A DNA stretch of 64,000 nucleotides from positions 245,973 through 309,972 of the forward strand of contig BDDD01000377.1 in the NCBI GenBank assembly GCA_001972305.1, written 5' to 3'. This DNA is from Cephalotus follicularis. Its lineage: Eukaryota; Streptophyta; Magnoliopsida; Oxalidales; Cephalotaceae. Both the position numbers and the translations under genes were made by a program. The notes under the pieces are model-generated. The model saw only the letters and a program-made list of their open reading frames with translations. It had not been told where the DNA came from and ran no database searches. Below are positions 34,401 to 46,039 of the stretch, piece by piece; position 1 is the stretch's first letter; every line of letters begins with the position of its first letter.

Positions 34401-35075
34401 TCAGCAGTTGGCTCTATCATGTATCCCATGCTATGCACTAGACATGATATCGCCTATACCTTGGTTATGGCTAGTCGATTTCAGTCTAATCTCGGTGAGA
34501 AACATTAGGAGGCAGTCAGGGGGGTACTTAAATACCTGAGAAGGACTCATGATATCTTCTTGGTCTATGGAGGAGACAATGAGTTGAGACTAGAGGTGTT
34601 TACAGACTCTAGTTTCAATAGTGATCCAGATGATCACAAATCCGTGTCAGGATATGTCTTTATCCTGAACGGAGGTGCTGTGAACTAGAGGAGTTCTAAG
34701 CAGGATACTACTGCTGACTCCACCACTGAAGCGGAATATGTTGCAGCCTCAGATGCCACTAAGGAAGCTGTTTGGATGCAAAAGTTCATTGCTGAACTTC
34801 GTGTGGTTCCATCCATTTCACGTCCAGTTGTGGTATACTATGGCAACAATGGGGCTGTTGCACAGGCCAAAGAACCCCGGTCTCATCATCGCTCCAAGCA
34901 CATACAGTGACTGTATCACTAGATTAGAGAAATCATCAACAGAGGAGACATTACCCTTGAGAGAGTTTCAACAAAGGCAAACTTACCAGACCCACTCACC
35001 AAGGCCTTGAGCAACACAGTTCTAGAGAGACATCAGAGTGCTATGGGCTTAGGCTACCAGTTGTCGTGGCTATAG
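34401..35075 (+). pseudogene. C2 RNase H, end of pol
   Basis: Contains GSIMYPMLCTRHDIAY, VFTDSSFNSDPDDHKSVSGY, TTEAEYVAASDATKEAVW and AVAQAKEPRSHHRSKHI, the copia RNase H pattern (D-E-D set). The frame runs on to a TAG at 35073, near the natural pol end. Stops near 34508, 34688 and 34906 interrupt it. Confidence 0.9.
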
Positions 35076-35090
35076 GGCCAAGTGGGATAT
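35076..35090 (+). other. C2 polypurine tract
   Basis: GGCCAAGTGGGATAT adjoins the 3' LTR start; the C1 tract differs at two positions. Confidence 0.8.
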
Positions 35091-36075
35091 TGTTTGATTA
35101 GGGGTGTCCCTATATGCCACGATATGACTCGTTTGTATGTAAACACTCTTGATTTAATGCAATTCTGAATTCCTTTTATATTCCATGTGCATCTTTATAT
35201 ATTGGCAAGGCTATGTGGCTCATCCCAACCAACCAAAAGGAAAAGACTAATTATACATAATTTACTGTATGCCATAATAGCGTCCTGTCACGTTCAAAGG
35301 GTTGGATCTCTTATCGAGAGGGCTATGAGAATAAGATCCTTATTCCCTGTGACAAATGTTCCAAGTCATAGGTTCACTTTCCTTTCGGGCCACTGATGAA
35401 CCGTGAAGACTTGTCACGTTATGCTTGCTCTCGGGTTATCGGCGGAGGTTGGTTATCTTGTAGCCAATTGGGGCAATCCTTAAAGCTAAATGTGAGGTGT
35501 ATGCTAGAGAGCAGGGCACTGGACTGACACACCAATAGGAAATCTATTTGGATAGTCTATACCCAATGTCAATAGGATTCCTATGGTCTCGGTAGTGTAT
35601 AGTCTATGGTGACTAGTATATCTATAGCATGCGTTGTCTCCTATGACCTGAGTGGCTGGCACGCATTGTGTGGTAACTACTTGACTTCAATTTCTGTCTT
35701 CCCCAGCACTAGCTAGGTGCTGGCAAAAGGGTTGTCTTTGGGTCTTGTGGGAGATGCATTGAGATGTATGGGCGAGTGCCCAATATGGGATCGTCATACC
35801 TGGGCATAAGGTGACCGGCTCTATTTATCTATCTACGTTTCAAACTTAAAATTCCTGATCAAACACAAGTGGACTGAGAATGAGAGGTTCCCGTGGGAGG
35901 TCTACCAATAGTCTTAGTGCGTTCATAGATTCATATCTATAACCGCACTACTAGGGGGGACATTTATCAAAACCCTAGGCTGTGATCGGAGCCATATATG
36001 ACGAGGGAAACATGACACATATGCCGATGACTGGATAAAGCAAATTCTATTCAGACCATGATTGATAGATGTGGT
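35091..36075 (+). repeat. C2 3' LTR, part 1
   Basis: 985 bp matching 24094-25080 of the 5' LTR, starting TGTTTGATTAGG. It ends in GTGGT, the left TSD of S2. Confidence 0.92.
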
Positions 36076-39000
36076 TGTAACACCCACGATTCGGAATCGG
36101 GATCACTCCCGATTCGGGATCGGTGTGTCACAAAAAACTGAACTAAAACATATCAAGATCTTAATCTTAATCATCATCAATACGTGGTGGTTCTAAAAAT
36201 CTGAAAACATATGTAATCATGAAACATAAACTGAATCTGAAACATAATCTGAAAACTTTATCATAAACCAAAATGTTATAATCCAAAAACCACAATACTG
36301 TTTAGATAACTGGCCTATACACAACCATAACACTACTAAGAACATAACCAGATCAAACTCCTAGATGATCCTCTGACATAGGGTAACTCTCTCATCACAC
36401 TTGTCCATGCCGTCCCTGAAAACCTACCGCATGGAAACAAAAACGTGGCTGAGCAAACCTCCAGTACGGATATAGAATCATAAAACAGTTTACGAACAGT
36501 TTATGAAACCAATCTGTTACGAAACAACATAAATACGAATCAAAACAGAACGGTTACGAATCATAACAGATCAGTTATGAATCATAACAGAACGAAACAA
36601 AACTGTATCCGAAACAAAGCAGTTTACCAAAATGAAACAGTATCCGAAATAAAACAATATCATGCTTAATACAGTATCAGACACAAGCACGATACAATAC
36701 AAAACATTTTATGAAACGAAACACTTTACGAAACAGAAAAGAACAATTTACGGAATAAAAGAAAACAGTTTCTGAATAGTATAAAACAAACAGATTTCAG
36801 AACAAAACAAAACATTAAACGATAACTTGAAAGCAGTAAGATTTCAAAAGTACTTTAAAAGTAGAAATCTTAAGCAAGAAAAATAGTTTAAAACATACTT
36901 TGTAAACACCCATAGCAAAACATATAACCAAGTTCATAGCTTTGAAAACATAAAACATACCTTTCCCAAAACATAGGTTCCATAAATTTCAAAACATACA
37001 CGAAAGCCTTCAAAACATAAGTTCCATAACTGAGCACTAAAACGTATCACATATCGAAACCCATATAGCAAGGGAGTAGCTAATTCCACATGCCAATTAG
37101 AATTGCAGTGTACGGCACTACACATACAATTCCCATTTCATACCATATCCCAAATCATATAACTAAGATCGATCTATACGCCTCTATCCCAAATCCGATC
37201 TATGGATATCCCTGAGAGACGCCGTAAACGAATCACACCGTTACGGAAAGTGTCATGCCCCCGTGTCAGGCTCACAGCATGCCTATGGTACCCCCATAGG
37301 TGGTTATAAAAGCTCAGTATTTCACCATTTCCAGAAATATGATTTCATCAAATCATTTTAAAACAAAAACGTTTCCCAAACCATTACCATAAATCGCACT
37401 CAAACGATATAGTTTCACATACTCTCATAATCAGAAAAATCAACTCATTTAATTTCACAATAAAGAGGTGATTGCATATCATTTCGTAAATACATCACAA
37501 CTGATTTCATAAAGTCAAGATATTTACTTCATAAATTATCAAATGACTTTGCTTCCAAAAACCCAAATATACGGAATTCATAAACCAAAAGGAAATATAT
37601 TCATAAAACTGAGTGATAACAAAATCAGAATCTGTATTTAATCTCAAATAGAACTGAAACATCAAGAGTGTGTCAAGTAACGAAAAACCGTACTTTAATC
37701 ATAAAAGTAAAACGGGACAGTTCCAATAAAATCAGATAGCCGAAGAATGGAAAATCCGTACTAAAACATAATCCAAGTTTATTTTAAATAAACCGATAGA
37801 GAACCCAAAGAAAGGAGAATCCGTACGAAAAACATATCTGAATTCATTTCAATAAAATCGGAGGATAATGACCCAAAAGCAAAGAAATCCGAACGTTTTC
37901 ACAATCAGAAATCAACTCATTTTAATTCACCATAAAAGAGATGATCGTATAGCATTTCATAAACCAATCATAAGTGAGCATATATAAAGTCAGAACATTT
38001 AATTTCATAAAAATGTCAAAACCGAGTTTAGTTCCAGAATGTGTCAAAACCCGAAACATACCAACGTTCATAAAATCCAAAGGAACATACTTATAAAACT
38101 GGGTTTATTTCAAATAAACTGGATAGCCCAAGAATGACAAGATCCGTACTTCCAAAACAAAACTGAATTTATTACGATCAAATAAAAAAGATAACCAAAG
38201 AACAAAAGCATCCGTACGTTAAAACATAACCAAGTCTATAAAACGAGATCATAGAATAAAACTGATTTTAGTTTGATAATCAGATAGCCAAGGAACGATA
38301 GAAATCTGTACAATATAAAACATAACCGACTTTATTTCAATAAAACCGACAGAGAAATCCAAAGCAAAGATAATCCGTACAATAATGAAAGGTGAAACTG
38401 AAATTTATTCTTTAACAAACCAGTAGGAGGGTATCAAAGAAATGAAGATCAGTACCTCATGCAATCACCAAAATAACCTCAAGAATATATTTCGAGACTT
38501 CTCTAGACCGCTCATCGGTTGTTGCAAGCATCTAACAAAAATAAAATCGTTCTCATAAGGACTTGAATAAAATCAGACCTCAACTCATGGGTCATTGTAC
38601 ACTGATCATAACCATATAACATAATAATAGATTTATTAAGTCCAATTTGTAGAAGTCTCATCTAAACATAATTTTGAATTCACTAAGGCAAGTCCAATTT
38701 GTCCAATTCATCCAATTTCGAATCATAATACTAGCTCAGCTCATAATATCGTACAACGATTACATAAATACATAATTCAACTGAAAACAGAATTTAACGA
38801 AAAAAGGTTCAGAGTTTACCGAAAGCAGTCGAAAAAGAGCACAGAGCCATAATCACATCGCGGAACTCGAACAAATCACACCTATACGAAGAGCGGAGTC
38901 GGAAAACTGTCTGAAAACATGTTGCCGGAGACACCGCTCGTGGGCTCACGCACCGCCGCTGGCCGACGGGAGTCTGTCACGCGTCGCCCGTCAGTCACCA

Positions 39001-39721
39001 AAACGGACCGATCTGGACCGTTTGAGGCCGGTGATTCCATATCCAAGGCGCGTTTGCCATGAATCCGTCGTGTTTGGCCGGAACAAACCCCTTTGATCGC
39101 GACTTGATTTGCCCCGATCTGCTTTTCCAGCGTCGCCAAGGGTTGGGGCTGGTCAGGTTCGCTTCCTCTCGTCGCCAGGATGCCGAATATGCCCTTGGCT
39201 TGTCGTGACGATCACCGAAGACGAAGCTATAGTGTGCGACAGTACCGGGGAGAGAAGACGTCGCGCACGCCGAAGGAGACGTCGGCCGGTACAGGGGTTG
39301 GGTGCGGTGGACTCAGGACGTCGTGGGGGTTCGACCGGTGCCTTCGTCGGCGCCATATCGGTACCAACGCCGGTGACAGTAGTGGAGGTGGGAGAGAGAA
39401 CGGGAGAGAGAGAGGTAGCCGAGAGAGAGAGAGAGAGAGAAAAAGCAATTTTTAATACAAAATAGGGTTTTCTTTTTCTTTTCCTTGATTTTTAAAATGC
39501 TGAAATTGGTTTTAACACTTAAATAAAAAAGCCAAACATTTATTTTATTTATTCGTAGACTCAATATCAAAACCCACTGGGTAAGACTAAAACTGGCTTA
39601 GCCAAGCCAAAAGCAAAACAAACCAAAAAATGGGCAGTCCATTAACCGAAAAACAATCGACAGCCCATACAAAACGAATGGAAAAGCCAAAAAAATCTAC
39701 ACAGAAAAACGGGATATTACA
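36076..39721 (-). mobile_element. S2: solo LTR related to L1
   Basis: 3,646 bp, ends TGTAACACCC and GGGATATTACA, TSD GTGGT (36071-36075 and 39722-39726). Read on the minus strand it aligns with the L1 LTR from the first bases (TGTAATATCCCG) on. It is about 0.8 kb longer than the L1 LTRs, at least partly because of the tandem units at 37680-38460. GC-rich frames at 38882-39465 overlap each other on both strands and are not kept in L1, so none is called. Confidence 0.9.
37680..38460. repeat. Degenerate ~70-bp tandem units in S2
   Basis: About ten copies of an A-rich unit ending in AATCCGTAC or a close variant, with ATTTCAATAAAATCGGA-like middle and AACCAAAGAA-like segments. L1 LTRs have only a few such units (42730-42960). 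Confidence 0.7.
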
Positions 39722-39726
39722 GTGGT

Positions 39727-41235
39727 AATACAAAGTTATGGGTGGTGACAGGCGCTCACACTGGGGGTGCTTTGATAGTCGGTGTACTATTAGAGTGCTC
39801 GTACCAGATAACAGGGTGCACTGGGAATTTATCATCATACCGGAGATCAAAATGCTTTCGGGTCCTACCTGACTTTTAACAGGTTGATATGTGGTGGGAC
39901 ACATATCATTTAGTGAAAGGACAATGTCAGGGAAGATTTTTATTGGCTAGTGAGTATTTCATTTGCATGGATTTAAGTCCATGCAATGTCACGATGACAT
40001 ATTCCATGCGAAGGCTTTGGAAAATGAGAAGAGATTGTTGTTTGTCTTTGGCGTCGACACTATGAGTATGCATTGACGTCGGTGTCTAGTTGGGCTGCTG
40101 GGCATTGATGCAAAGGGATTGCGTTAACACTGGAAAAAGAAGTAGCTTTACATGTCGATGCCAAGAGGGCATCATGTTGACGTCTAAACTAGAAAGTCCG
40201 CTGGGCATTAATGCTATAGAGAGCATTGCGTTAGCACTAGAAAAACTAGGGGCTTTATGCATTGATGCCATGGGATTTTGGCGTTGACGTGAAGACAAAT
40301 GGACTAGGCGCTTGTTTCATATTATCTCTAGCGTTGACACCTTTTCATAATGTGAGACGTATACACATCGACGCTTTCCGTACAAGTTGATGCCTAAGCT
40401 GCCTGATGCGCGCTATAGTAGGAGAGAGAAATTCAGTACTACAAATAGTTTGAGAGAAACTTGTTGAACATAAATGGACTCTTTCTTTCTCTCTCTTCAC
40501 TCCCGTGCGATCTCTTCTACCTACTCTCGTATGCGTCCATGCCTTCATCGCCCGGTGCGTTAAAGCAGCCTTTTCCAAGCCTCCTTTCACCACTCAAACG
40601 TCATAATAGGTGGAGATAACTTTCACACTGCTTCTTCTATTTACCTAGAGTGATTTAGCCTAGGTTTAGACACTTGGCCTTCGTCCTCCTCATACGTGGC
40701 TTGAGGAATCACTTGGAGGAGATTTGGTTTTGAGGACAAAGTGTAGAGGGAGCTTTCTTGAAGTAGGGAGTCTTTACCTCCACTAAGAATCCGTTTCTTC
40801 TACCTCTTGTGGCACCATGACAATGGGTATTGATGTGGGTGTGTGAAATCCTTTCCAAAACCTCCATGGTTCCTTTGTGTTGTTTTTGTGTTTCATCTCT
40901 CATGGTTAGGAATGTTGTAGGAGAGGGTTGATTGGGCTATGGCTAGGCTTTTTGTGTGTTATACCCTGTGAGCCATTGTTAGTGTCTAACTCTAGGGTTT
41001 ATGGCAACCCTAGCTTCATCAACCCGTTGTGCCTAATGCTTGGCTTTATGTTTTCGGTTTGATTGGATGTTGATTAGATGTTCCTTGGCATTTATTGGGA
41101 CATTTTGGACTTAGGTTAGGGTATCCCATTGCTTGGGGATTAACCAATTGAGAGAAATTTAAAGTTAATCGGCCCTTAACCCCTAAGTCTGAATTCTAAA
41201 TTCTTCCGCTGCTTTCGGGTCGAGCGTTCCCATCA
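39727..41235 (+). repeat. C2 3' LTR, part 2
   Basis: 1,509 bp matching 25079-26586, including the motif array (around 40060-40390) and the damaged TATA region; ends GCGTTCCCATCA. Confidence 0.92.
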
Positions 41236-41466
41236 TAAACACCTTTTAAAATTTAAGAATGGTAGGCTACATATTTGGGCATTATGATGGACATTGGGCC
41301 AGCCACTCTTTGGCTATTTTAAGGTCCAATTTCAGCCCACAATGGAAAAGCATATCCCATGCCCAATAAGTCGTAAGCCCACAAGCTTTCTCCACCAATA
41401 AATGCCCAATGCATTCATCAGTTCAAAACAATCAATCCTTTTCTCGGAACATTGTATTATGGTGTT
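41236..41466 (-). repeat. N1 5' LTR, piece 3
   Basis: The 231 bp between C2 and L1, starting with the TSD TAAAC of C2 and ending GTGTT next to L1. No gene. Confidence 0.75.
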
Positions 41467-44309
41467 TGTAATATCCCGTTTTTTCGTATAGAATTTTGGG
41501 GCTTTTCGATCTGTTTCGTTTGGGCTGTCGAATTTTTTTCGGTTTGTGGACTGCCCATTTTTCGGTTTATTTTTCTTTTGACTAGGATAAGCGGGTTTTG
41601 ACCTTAGCCTAGTGGGTTTTGATATTAAGTCCATGAATAAATAAAACAATTTTGGCTTCTTATTTATTTGTTAAAACCAAATTTGAGCATTTTATAATAA
41701 AAAACTCTAATTTTACATTAAAAAATTCTTTTCTCTCCCCCCTTCTCTCTCTCTCTCTCTCCCGGCCACCCTCTCTCTCTCCCGTTCTCTCTCCCCTCTC
41801 ACCCATTGCCGTCAGCGTCGGTACCAATATGGCATCGGGGAAGGCACCGGTCGAACCCCCACGTCCTCCTCAGTCCACCGGACCCAACCTTCGCGCTGGA
41901 CAATGGCCCAATCGGCGTGCACAACGTCTTTTCTCCTCACCACTGTTTAGCATTGATTCTCCGTCTTCGGTGATCGTCACGAAAAGACAATCAAATATTC
42001 GGCATCCTGGCATCAGGAGGAAGCGAACCCGACCAGCCCCGACCCTTGGTGATGCCGGAAAAGCAGATCGGCGCAAAGTCAGCCGTGGTCAAAGGACTTC
42101 GTTCCGGCCAAAGGAGGCTGCGCCGTGGCAAATGCGCCCTGGATATGTGATCACCAGCCTCAAACGCTCCAGATTGGACCCTCACGGCTACTGGTTGACC
42201 GCGCATGACAGACACGCGCCGGCCAGCGGCGGGGCATGAGCCCACACGCGGCTTTCTCCGGTGACTTGTTTCGGACAATTTTCGACTCCGCTCTTCACAT
42301 AGGTGTGATCCGTTCCAGTTCCACGATGTGATTATGACTCTGTGCTTTGTTTGGACTGCTTTCGGTAAACTTTGAAAGGGACTCCGTTAAATTCTATTTT
42401 CGGTTGAATTATGTATTTATGTAATCGTTTTATGATATTATGAGCTGAACTAGTATTATGATTCAAAATTGGATGAATTGGACAAATTGGACTTAGCTTA
42501 GTGGATTCGAAATTATGTTTAGATGAGACTTCTGCGAATTGGACGTATTAAACCTATTGTTATCTTATATGGTCATGATTGGTGTACAATGACCCATGAG
42601 TTGAGGTCTGATTGTATTTCAAGACCTTATGAGAATGATTTTATTTCTGTTAGATGTTTGCTACAACCGAGGAATGGTCTAGAGAAGTCTCAATTTATAT
42701 TCTTAAGGTTATTTTGGTGATTGCCTGAGGTACAAATCATTCTTTCTTTGGCGCTCCTATTGATTTTATTAGAGTAAAAATGTTAGTTTTACTTTATGAA
42801 TAACGGACGGATGTCTCGTTCCTTGATACCCTCCTACTGTTTTTATTATGGTAAAAAGATAGTTTACTTTATGAATATGTCCCTTCGATTTTATGAACTC
42901 CGTTACGCTTCGTAATTTGATATGTTTTGAAATAAAGTCGGTAGGATATTTTTGTGAAAATAAATATTTCCTGACTTTATGTTTTGCCTCTGAAAGGTTT
43001 ATGAAATGTTATACAATCTCGGATGTTTTATAAAATCTTTTTTTACTACTAAAGTTCAATATCACTGGTTTTATAAACTAAGTATGACTTTCACAGTCGA
43101 AAGTATACGAATTTTGGATTTGATAAGGAACATGACTTCTACTATCGAAGTGTGTTAAACGAACAAGACTTTCACGTTAGGAAGTATGTTAAACGAACAT
43201 GACTTCCACATTAGGAAGTATGTTAACTTTGGATATACAGAGATATTTCCCACCTATGGGGTGTACCATAGGCACGTCGTGGGCCTGGCACGGGGACGTG
43301 ACACTTCCGTAGTGGTGTGATTAGTCTACGGCATCTCTCTATGTTTTGAATAAGTCCCATGAGGTGGACTTATGGATCCGCTATGTGATAGAGGCGTATG
43401 GATCGATCCTAGGATATGTTATGGATTCGGATTTTGGGGATTGATTGTGTAGTGCCGTATACGTCTTTCCGTCGGAGCATGTGGGCCTCATGAACCCCTT
43501 GCACTTATGTATATGTACTTTGGATCTCTATAATGAGATTTCGGATTCGGATAAGTCTTCGTTATATGTTTTGGATCTCTTGGATGAGATTTTGGAATCG
43601 GATATGTTTTGTTTTAAAACCCCTTTTTATTTCGGACAATGTTAAAGAGAATTTCAGTATCGTTTTGAATATCGTTTTGGGATTTTTGATTTGCATTGAA
43701 ACTTGGATTATGCTTTGAAAATCAGATTTTGCTTTCAGATATCATTTTTGAAATTTGTTAACGTTTTGAAATTCGGATATTGGTTTTGAATTGATAGAAC
43801 TGTTTATAATTATTTTATACATGTGTCGTATGATATTTTAAGGTTCAGGTATTTTCTGTCTTTTAAATTATTGTTTTATCTTTTATGATTCTATATCCGT
43901 ACTGAGGTTTGTTCAGCCGCGTTTTTTGTTTCCATGCGGCAGGTTTTCAGGGACAGCATGGGCAAGTGTGATGAGAGAGTTACCCTATGGCAGAGGATCA
44001 TCTAGGAGTTTGATCTGGTTATGTTTTTAGTGGTGATACGGTCGTTTGTAGGCCAGTTATCTAAACAGTATTGTGATTTTTGGATTATGACATTTTGGTC
44101 TATGATAAAGTTTTCAGATTATGTTTCAAGTTCAGTTTATGTTCCACGATTATACATATTTTCAGATTTTTAGAACCACCATGTATTGATGATGATTAAA
44201 TATAAGATTAAGACTAAGACTAAGATCTTTGATATGTTTTAGTTCAGGTTTGTGTGACACACCGATCCCGAATCGGGAGTGATCCCGGTTCCGAATCGGG
44301 GGTGTTACA
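41467..44309 (+). repeat. L1 5' LTR
   Basis: TGTAATATCCCG to GGGGGTGTTACA. An AT-rich TTTATAATAA (41692) precedes a CT-rich block (41730-41800) and a GC-rich stretch; this is the likely promoter and start region. A 195-codon frame at 41652-42239 is broken in the 3' LTR and frame-shifted in S2. Three ~36-bp units with GAAGTATGTTAAACGAACA lie at 43130-43220. Confidence 0.92.
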
Positions 44310-44313
44310 GTTA

Positions 44314-44325
44314 TGGTATCAGAGA
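44314..44325 (+). other. L1 primer binding site
   Basis: TGGTATCAGAGA, four bases after the LTR, one mismatch to the initiator Met-tRNA consensus. Confidence 0.85.
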
Positions 44326-44482
44326 ATAGGTTTTTCTTTCCTTAGAAGACCTATCTAGGTTTGACCTGTGAGATGGGTAGACATTTGGGTTAGGGCTATT
44401 CCTTAAGAGTCGTTTCGATATGTCCTTTGTATTCCAGTTTTCTGTCTCTCTTTGTTTTACTCCGTTTTGGTTTTGTTTCTTG

Positions 44483-44575
44483 ATGACACGAAGAGTCGGA
44501 CGACTAAGTAATGTTAATCCGGAAGCTGAGTCAGCTGTTTCACAAGAGGATGCACGGTATGAGTCAACTGTATAA
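44483..44575 (+). pseudogene. Possible remnant of a gag start in L1
   Basis: ATG at 44483 opens 30 codons beginning MTRRVGRLSNVNPEAES. Position (about 160 bp after the PBS) and the basic N-terminus fit a gypsy gag start, but the reading stops at once and I see no capsid domain. G4 has a basic start (MEGQRGRTAKGDR) at a comparable distance. Confidence 0.3.
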
Positions 44576-46024
44576 TGATTAAAAGACCGACCGTATGAGC
44601 CGTAATGCTAAGAGATCGATCGAATGGACCGAAAAGCATAAGTGTTGTCTGAATAGCTTCCGTATCGAATAGTGGTTGATCGAGATAGAATATGAATGGT
44701 CATTGTGAATGGATAGTGTATGGATGGCTAGTGTATTGTTATCGATTGCATCGTATCGTTAAGGACCGTTATTGAACGGTTAGTGATTGGATGGACTATT
44801 ATTGAAAGGATGGGCATTGCATGGATGCTCGAAAGAGTTTGTGAATGAACCGATGTGACAGTTAACTACTTATATATGCTGGTATGGGACAATATATGTA
44901 TTTAGTCAACCCCTCAATTTCAACTACATATGGAGTTTAGCTCTACATTCCTAGTGGAGTGCTATATGGCCGTTAATCATAAACGGATATCGATTGTAGG
45001 TGGATATAGACCGTAAACGAATATGAAATGTAATAGATATAGCATGGTCATGGATTGATATGGATAAAAGGCTTTGGATGATGACATATGGTGGAGTTAC
45101 TAATGACAGGTTGTGTTATGGCTTATATGGATATGATATGGCATTGTTCACATATTTTATGCTAGCTATACATCTCACATGATCGATATTATATATATCC
45201 ACTACACCTCTATACACATTTATTGCTTAAGATAATGGATATGAATTTGTTTATATGATTTGTAAAGAGTGCCTTCTTGTTTATAAACTAAACTGTATAG
45301 ATTTATAAGACTTCTTATGTATAAGAGGTAACTTAAGAGATATGTCTGTTCAGTTATCAACCTGCCGACATGTGGCCGTGCTTATGAGATGTATATTGAT
45401 GTATTGGATATGCATGAGTTCATACTTGAGAGATCGGAATGATAATTTTGATTTAAATCGTGGTTTACTGAGGGCTGAGCCCATTTATAACTAATTGTTC
45501 CTCCTTCGGGAGTGTGGATATAAGTTGTGATTTCTTTACAGGGGGAATATGTCCGATAAACGAATACTACATGCCCAATTTTTGGGAGATTATAAGAGTT
45601 AGAATGTACTCAATTGATTATTTCATTGACATGATTATCTTTTGGATGCTTATGATATTATTGGATATGATTAAGCTCATCTTTTAAAGTATTGAAAGGA
45701 CTGTTCTTCGCGTGAAAATGGTATACTTCATTTAGTTGTGATGTAGTCTGGTGTGGGCTGAACCCCAACATATAGATTGTGATGAGATATGAGAATTGAT
45801 CTCCAAACATATAAATTGTGGTCTATCAGGTGGCATGGAGTCCGATAAACGAATACATCATGCCCGATTTTCGGGAAATCCTAAGAGTATGGTTTTTGAT
45901 GGTTATCCATGCTGTTTTTAGATATTGTTTGAGGTTTCCGTTGATACGATATGGTGTGTTCCATTGGGATAATATGTTTGCTTCAGGTTAGTAGTTGTTT
46001 ACATTTCGGGACGAAATCTTTTTT

Positions 46025-46039
46025 AAGGGGCGGGGGAAA
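46025..46039 (+). other. L1 polypurine tract
   Basis: AAGGGGCGGGGGAAA directly before the 3' LTR. Confidence 0.8.

Larger units (their letters stand above)
24094..41235 (+). mobile_element. C2: Ty1/copia element containing two solo LTRs
   Basis: LTRs of 2,493 bp and (after removing S2 and one TSD copy) 2,494 bp, TSD TAAAC at 24089-24093 and 41236-41240, PBS, leader, gag, protease, integrase, RT, RNase H and PPT in copia order. Without S1 the interior is about 5.4 kb. RT has CVDDILIIG, the copia form of the catalytic motif. LTR length and sequence suggest an Angela/Tork-like lineage, but I cannot confirm this without a tree. Confidence 0.95.
44310..46039 (+). other. L1 interior
   Basis: After the PBS there is only a short gag-like reading (44483). 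The stretch 44860-45600 resembles the G4 LTR in several blocks, for instance TTAACTACTTATATATGCTG and CCTCCTTCGGGAGTGTGGA. The word TCCGATAAACGAATAC occurs at 45552 and 45841, and also in the G4 LTR at 63483. Confidence 0.8.

Noticed and set aside
39109..39465. 118-codon Arg-rich frame in S2
   Set aside because: Overlaps frames in three other readings; runs into GAGAGA repeats; not preserved in L1.
41652..42239. 195-codon Pro/Arg/Ser-rich open frame in the L1 5' LTR
   Set aside because: The 3' LTR copy is open only in different frames and S2 reads the same DNA in yet another frame, so the frame is not maintained; it is explained by GC-rich, CT-rich promoter-type DNA.
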